A DNA stretch of 64,000 nucleotides from Epiperipatus broadwayi (lineage: Eukaryota > Onychophora > Udeonychophora > Euonychophora > Peripatidae). Shown in pieces: positions 61,142-64,000 of the stretch; the stretch's first letter is position 1, and the number at the start of each line of letters is the position of its first letter. A model generated the notes under the pieces. It was not told the origin of the DNA. It was given only the letters and a program-made list of their open reading frames with translations, and did no database searches. The translations under genes were made by a program, and so were the position numbers. The stretch is taken from NCBI GenBank assembly GCA_028023455.1, contig JAQFVV010000229.1:806501-870500 (forward strand), read 5' to 3'.

Positions 61142-63212
61142 GTAAGTAAATTGTATTTTTTTAACATATATTTTTTTTTTAAATTTTTTTTTATTAAATA
61201 TATATATATATGTAACTATTAGAAATCAGTCAACACTTAGACAATCCCAATATAGATAACAATCAACAATCTCAAACCATTGCTATGACAACCTCCTTTT
61301 AACAATAACCGTGGAATATGTATGTTTATATGTATAAAAATTTATTTTATAAAGATATATCTTTATATACATATATACACATCTGATTTGGACTCAAACT
61401 GTTAATACAGTTACTATTAATAATCAGAATAAAATGCAGCATATTCTGCTGTCTCTTACAATAAGGATTGATTCATCAAAAATAAGATGATCTTCACATA
61501 AATATCTTTTTGCAATCTGCCATGCTATTTCTATTAGTCTCTATATGATATAAAACCTTGTTATCATCACTCTCATATATCACTGTCAATAACTATGATA
61601 ACGAAATTGTAATCTGCAATCTTATTTCCATTCGTTAATTGTGTTTTTCTGTCTGAATCCAATATTTTTATGCAAGTAAATATGATTATGTAAAGATCTC
61701 CTTTATATTTAATAGACTTCAAGTCCTAAATTGTAATTCCTTCCACCAATATAATAAATAATTAATCACTATGAAACTGACTTCAAAACTGGGATTCTAT
61801 TTTTAAATTGTTGTTTATTTGGAAGCCCTATATACTATTCTCTACAAATATAAAGAAACATAGATAATATGATATAAAGTAGTCTATCTTGCAATACATC
61901 ATTATATCTGTGGAATTAAGCAATAATAATGCTTGTAATATAACTAATAATTATAATATCAAACAGGAGTTAATGGTAAAAATAATGCTAAATATTTTTA
62001 TTTCTTTCTGGATAAAGATGTAATTAAAAAATTGTTAAGATTTAGTAAATGTGTTTATTCTTAGTCAAACTTATCTATGAGAGAAAGAAAATTCTAAATG
62101 AATAGGATTTTTTGAATAAACAGATCACTGTCAAATAAAATTGCATGAGATTGTATTTACTATGAGGTTTATATACATATATTAGTGTAGTTGAAGTTAT
62201 AGGTCTTGCATATAAAAATCTGCTTAAAAGTGTTTTGTCCAAAATCAAGTGAAACATAAATTAAAGCCAAACAAACACTTTGATTGATTTAAAAAAACAT
62301 TTATCCAATTAATAATATATATAAGCAAGAACTAAAATGTACTATCTATATAGACACTTATGATGACAGTACAAATTAAATATTAACATTAAAATAATTA
62401 CATTTAATTTCTAGAAGGAATTTACAAATAATAAAACAAATTAGGTCATTAATTTACCTTAGAACCATTTTTAAAGCCTCGGAGACAGATCTCTTTGGTT
62501 CCTGCATTAACATGCTATAAATGTAAATGTAAAGCCCTGATTTAGGATGGTCAGTGAAAGTTGGTGTATTTATAGAAATGCACTCTAAACTTAAGTAATT
62601 CACTTAAGTTTTTTAAACTCTTACTGACATGTGAATGTGCGGAGATTCGGAGTTCGACTTTCGATCTAATGATTTCAACATTTTCAGTGCTTTATAATAA
62701 TAGATTTACATTTATAAATACTGTTTGTCTGATTATGGGTGGTTAAAAATGAAATACTGCCTTTCTCCTGTGATAGGTTAAATAGATTTGTACAAATCAA
62801 AATTTGATTATAATATCAGGCACACAATAAACTCAAGCCCTGATTTAGCATAGTCAGTGAAAGTTGGTGTATTTATAGAAATGCACTCTAAACTTGAAGT
62901 GATTCACTTCAGTTTTTTAAACTCTTACTGATGTGAGAGTGCATGGAAATTTATAATATTTAAAGTAATACTGCATTATCTGGAGTTCAATTTCCGATCT
63001 AATGATGACATGCTATAAGTACAATATCTTAGCTTGTCAGAAGGAGAAGAGATAATGCAATAAAAGAACGATAATCCTTGACTTGCTCTTCTATTTGTCT
63101 CTTTAAAATGTTATTTATTTCTTCTTTCTCTGTAATAAATTCAACATGCTGGTATAAAGAAAAGAGTTTTAATTTATTATAATGTTATTGGAAAAGTCAA
63201 TTCAGCTAAATA
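61142..63212 (+). other. Intron downstream of the last visible cyclase exon
   Basis: AT-rich with no exon recognised for the rest of the cyclase domain. It holds the direct repeats at 62.5-63.0 kb. The far end is occupied by a minus-strand retrotransposon. Confidence 0.5.
62530..63012 (+). repeat. Direct repeat pair (~130-170 bases each, 300 bases apart)
   Basis: AAGCCCTGATTTAG, GTCAGTGAAAGTTGGTGTAT, AGAAATGCACTCTAAACTT and AAACTCTTACTGA recur in order at 62534-62690 and 62835-63003. Both end near GGAGTTC...CGATCTAATGAT. The second copy has a ~35-base AT insertion. No coding. Confidence 0.65.
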
Positions 63213-63213
63213 A

Positions 63214-63225
63214 TCCTCCCCCCTT
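63214..63225 (-). promoter_or_regulatory. Polypurine tract of the right-edge retrotransposon
   Basis: AAGGGGGGAGGA on the minus strand lies about 170 bases after the end of the integrase-like frame. It resembles the tracts at 6.93 and 44.27 kb. A 3' LTR would begin to its left, but I cannot define that LTR without a second copy. Confidence 0.5.
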
Positions 63226-63393
63226 ATACACGTAACTAGAATTTATATATTATAACTAATTTTTTTTCATTTCAGCTAATACACTTTTAAATAAAATAAT
63301 AAAGTATTTTAAATATTTGAGCAGATTTTTTTGTCTTTGAGGTCTCAGTGATGTATTGATTTCTGCTTCTATATTTTCTTGGAACTTGCTATA

Positions 63394-64000
63394 TTATTCT
63401 TTTTGTTGATTGCTACTATCATCATATTCTCTTCTGATTTTCATCATTTTGTTTTTCACTATTTCTTTTTGTTCAAGTTGTTTGGAGTTTCTGGTTTCTG
63501 ACTCATCTTTCTCTGCTTTTGACACTGCAGAATGGCTACTGCTGTCACCGCTAGAAATCAAATTTTCCCAGCTTTTGGAACTTCTATTGCGCATGTGATT
63601 TATATGTTTTTTTAATAAATCACATTATTTTCATTTTTACTGCTAGTATAAATTTTGAAATAAATTTAGTAATTTCCCCTTTCATCCATGTTGTACATAA
63701 ACTATCTTTAATCCATACTTTATTCCCAACATTAAATGTTTAAGCTTTCAACTTTAAAATTCATATATAAATCTCTAGGTAGTGAATAGGTTAGTTCTAT
63801 CCTTGATTGTCTCTTAATAATTTAGCTAAAGATTTGTGACTAGCTGCTGCTGTGAGAATAGAATTCTGGTGTAATAATATTTGGCAAATTGTTTCTTTTG
63901 TTTTAGCAGAAGTTTCTTTTCTTGGTGCAAGTTTCAATTGATTTACAGCATTTTCTGCCAAACCATTACTTTTTGAATAATATGATGATGAGCAGATATG
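63394..64000 (-). pseudogene. Ty3/gypsy-like integrase C-terminal part, broken, continues past the window
   Basis: Reading leftward from the right edge, YYSKSNGLAENAVNQLK is the end of the integrase catalytic core, including its last catalytic Glu (consensus P-x-S-N-G-x-A-E). TAAASHKSLAKLLRDN matches the T-T-P-x...G-x-S-P-A-E-L-L region. After a stop, VGNKVWIKDSLCTTWMKGEI is the C-terminal SH3-like part (G-D-x-V-W-V...W-x-x-G-x-I). A final open frame of 66 codons starts HMRNRSSKSWE, like the usual R-R-H-V-D-H-L-R-x-R end, and has a polar tail. One stop and a frameshift break it. The rest of pol lies beyond 64000. Confidence 0.75.

Overview
This window looks like an AT-rich (roughly three quarters A+T by eye) invertebrate metazoan genome. 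There are no operons or prokaryotic signals. The one host gene seen is split into small exons with GT/AG splice sites, separated by introns of 84 bases to about 11 kb. The rest is intronic or intergenic sequence filled with transposable elements and (TA)n tracts. I cannot name the species; a flatworm, cnidarian or mollusc would all fit.

Host gene: six in-phase exons on the + strand (29472-29631, 29716-29871, 33398-33566, 43062-43211, 54178-54301, 60898-61141) encode the second half of a kinase-homology domain, the coiled-coil linker and the first part of the catalytic domain of a receptor-type (membrane) guanylate cyclase. Exons for the ligand-binding and transmembrane parts should lie upstream, and the end of the cyclase downstream. 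I found neither in the window.

Mobile elements, left to right: a minus-strand LTR retrotransposon at 5096-11838 with nearly identical 1.82-kb LTRs, a tRNA-Pro-like primer site and only a broken gag; a ~360-bp-arm inverted repeat made of the endonuclease tail of a Penelope-like element (PLE) at 11881-12618 and a PLE 3' tail at 12645-12770; foldback elements of one recurring family (18.9-19.4 kb, 27.3-27.7 kb, with single arms at 20.4 and 60.4 kb); a 5'-truncated PLE with reverse transcriptase end and GIY-YIG endonuclease (20732-21615, minus); a decayed hAT transposase of the GTF2IRD2/ZBED-like group (26872-28880) split by one of the foldbacks; a PLE piece holding only the N-terminal domain between terminal repeats (30091-31300, inside a cyclase intron); a second PLE fragment with the YVDD motif (41589-42556); an LTR-like block at 43.8-44.3 kb; and the integrase end of another Ty3/gypsy-like element at the right edge (63213-64000, minus).

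The most interesting region is 37600-39690, inside the cyclase intron between exons 3 and 4. It is a tandem and inverted array of ~393- and ~408-bp units. Each unit carries a recognisable type I hammerhead self-cleaving ribozyme with a palindromic stem III, and two units have all core bases intact. Two diverged unit types (A and B) differ by compensatory changes in stem I. This is the organisation expected of animal retrozymes (small non-autonomous circular-RNA retroelements), and the PLEs in the same window are candidate helpers. That link is inference.
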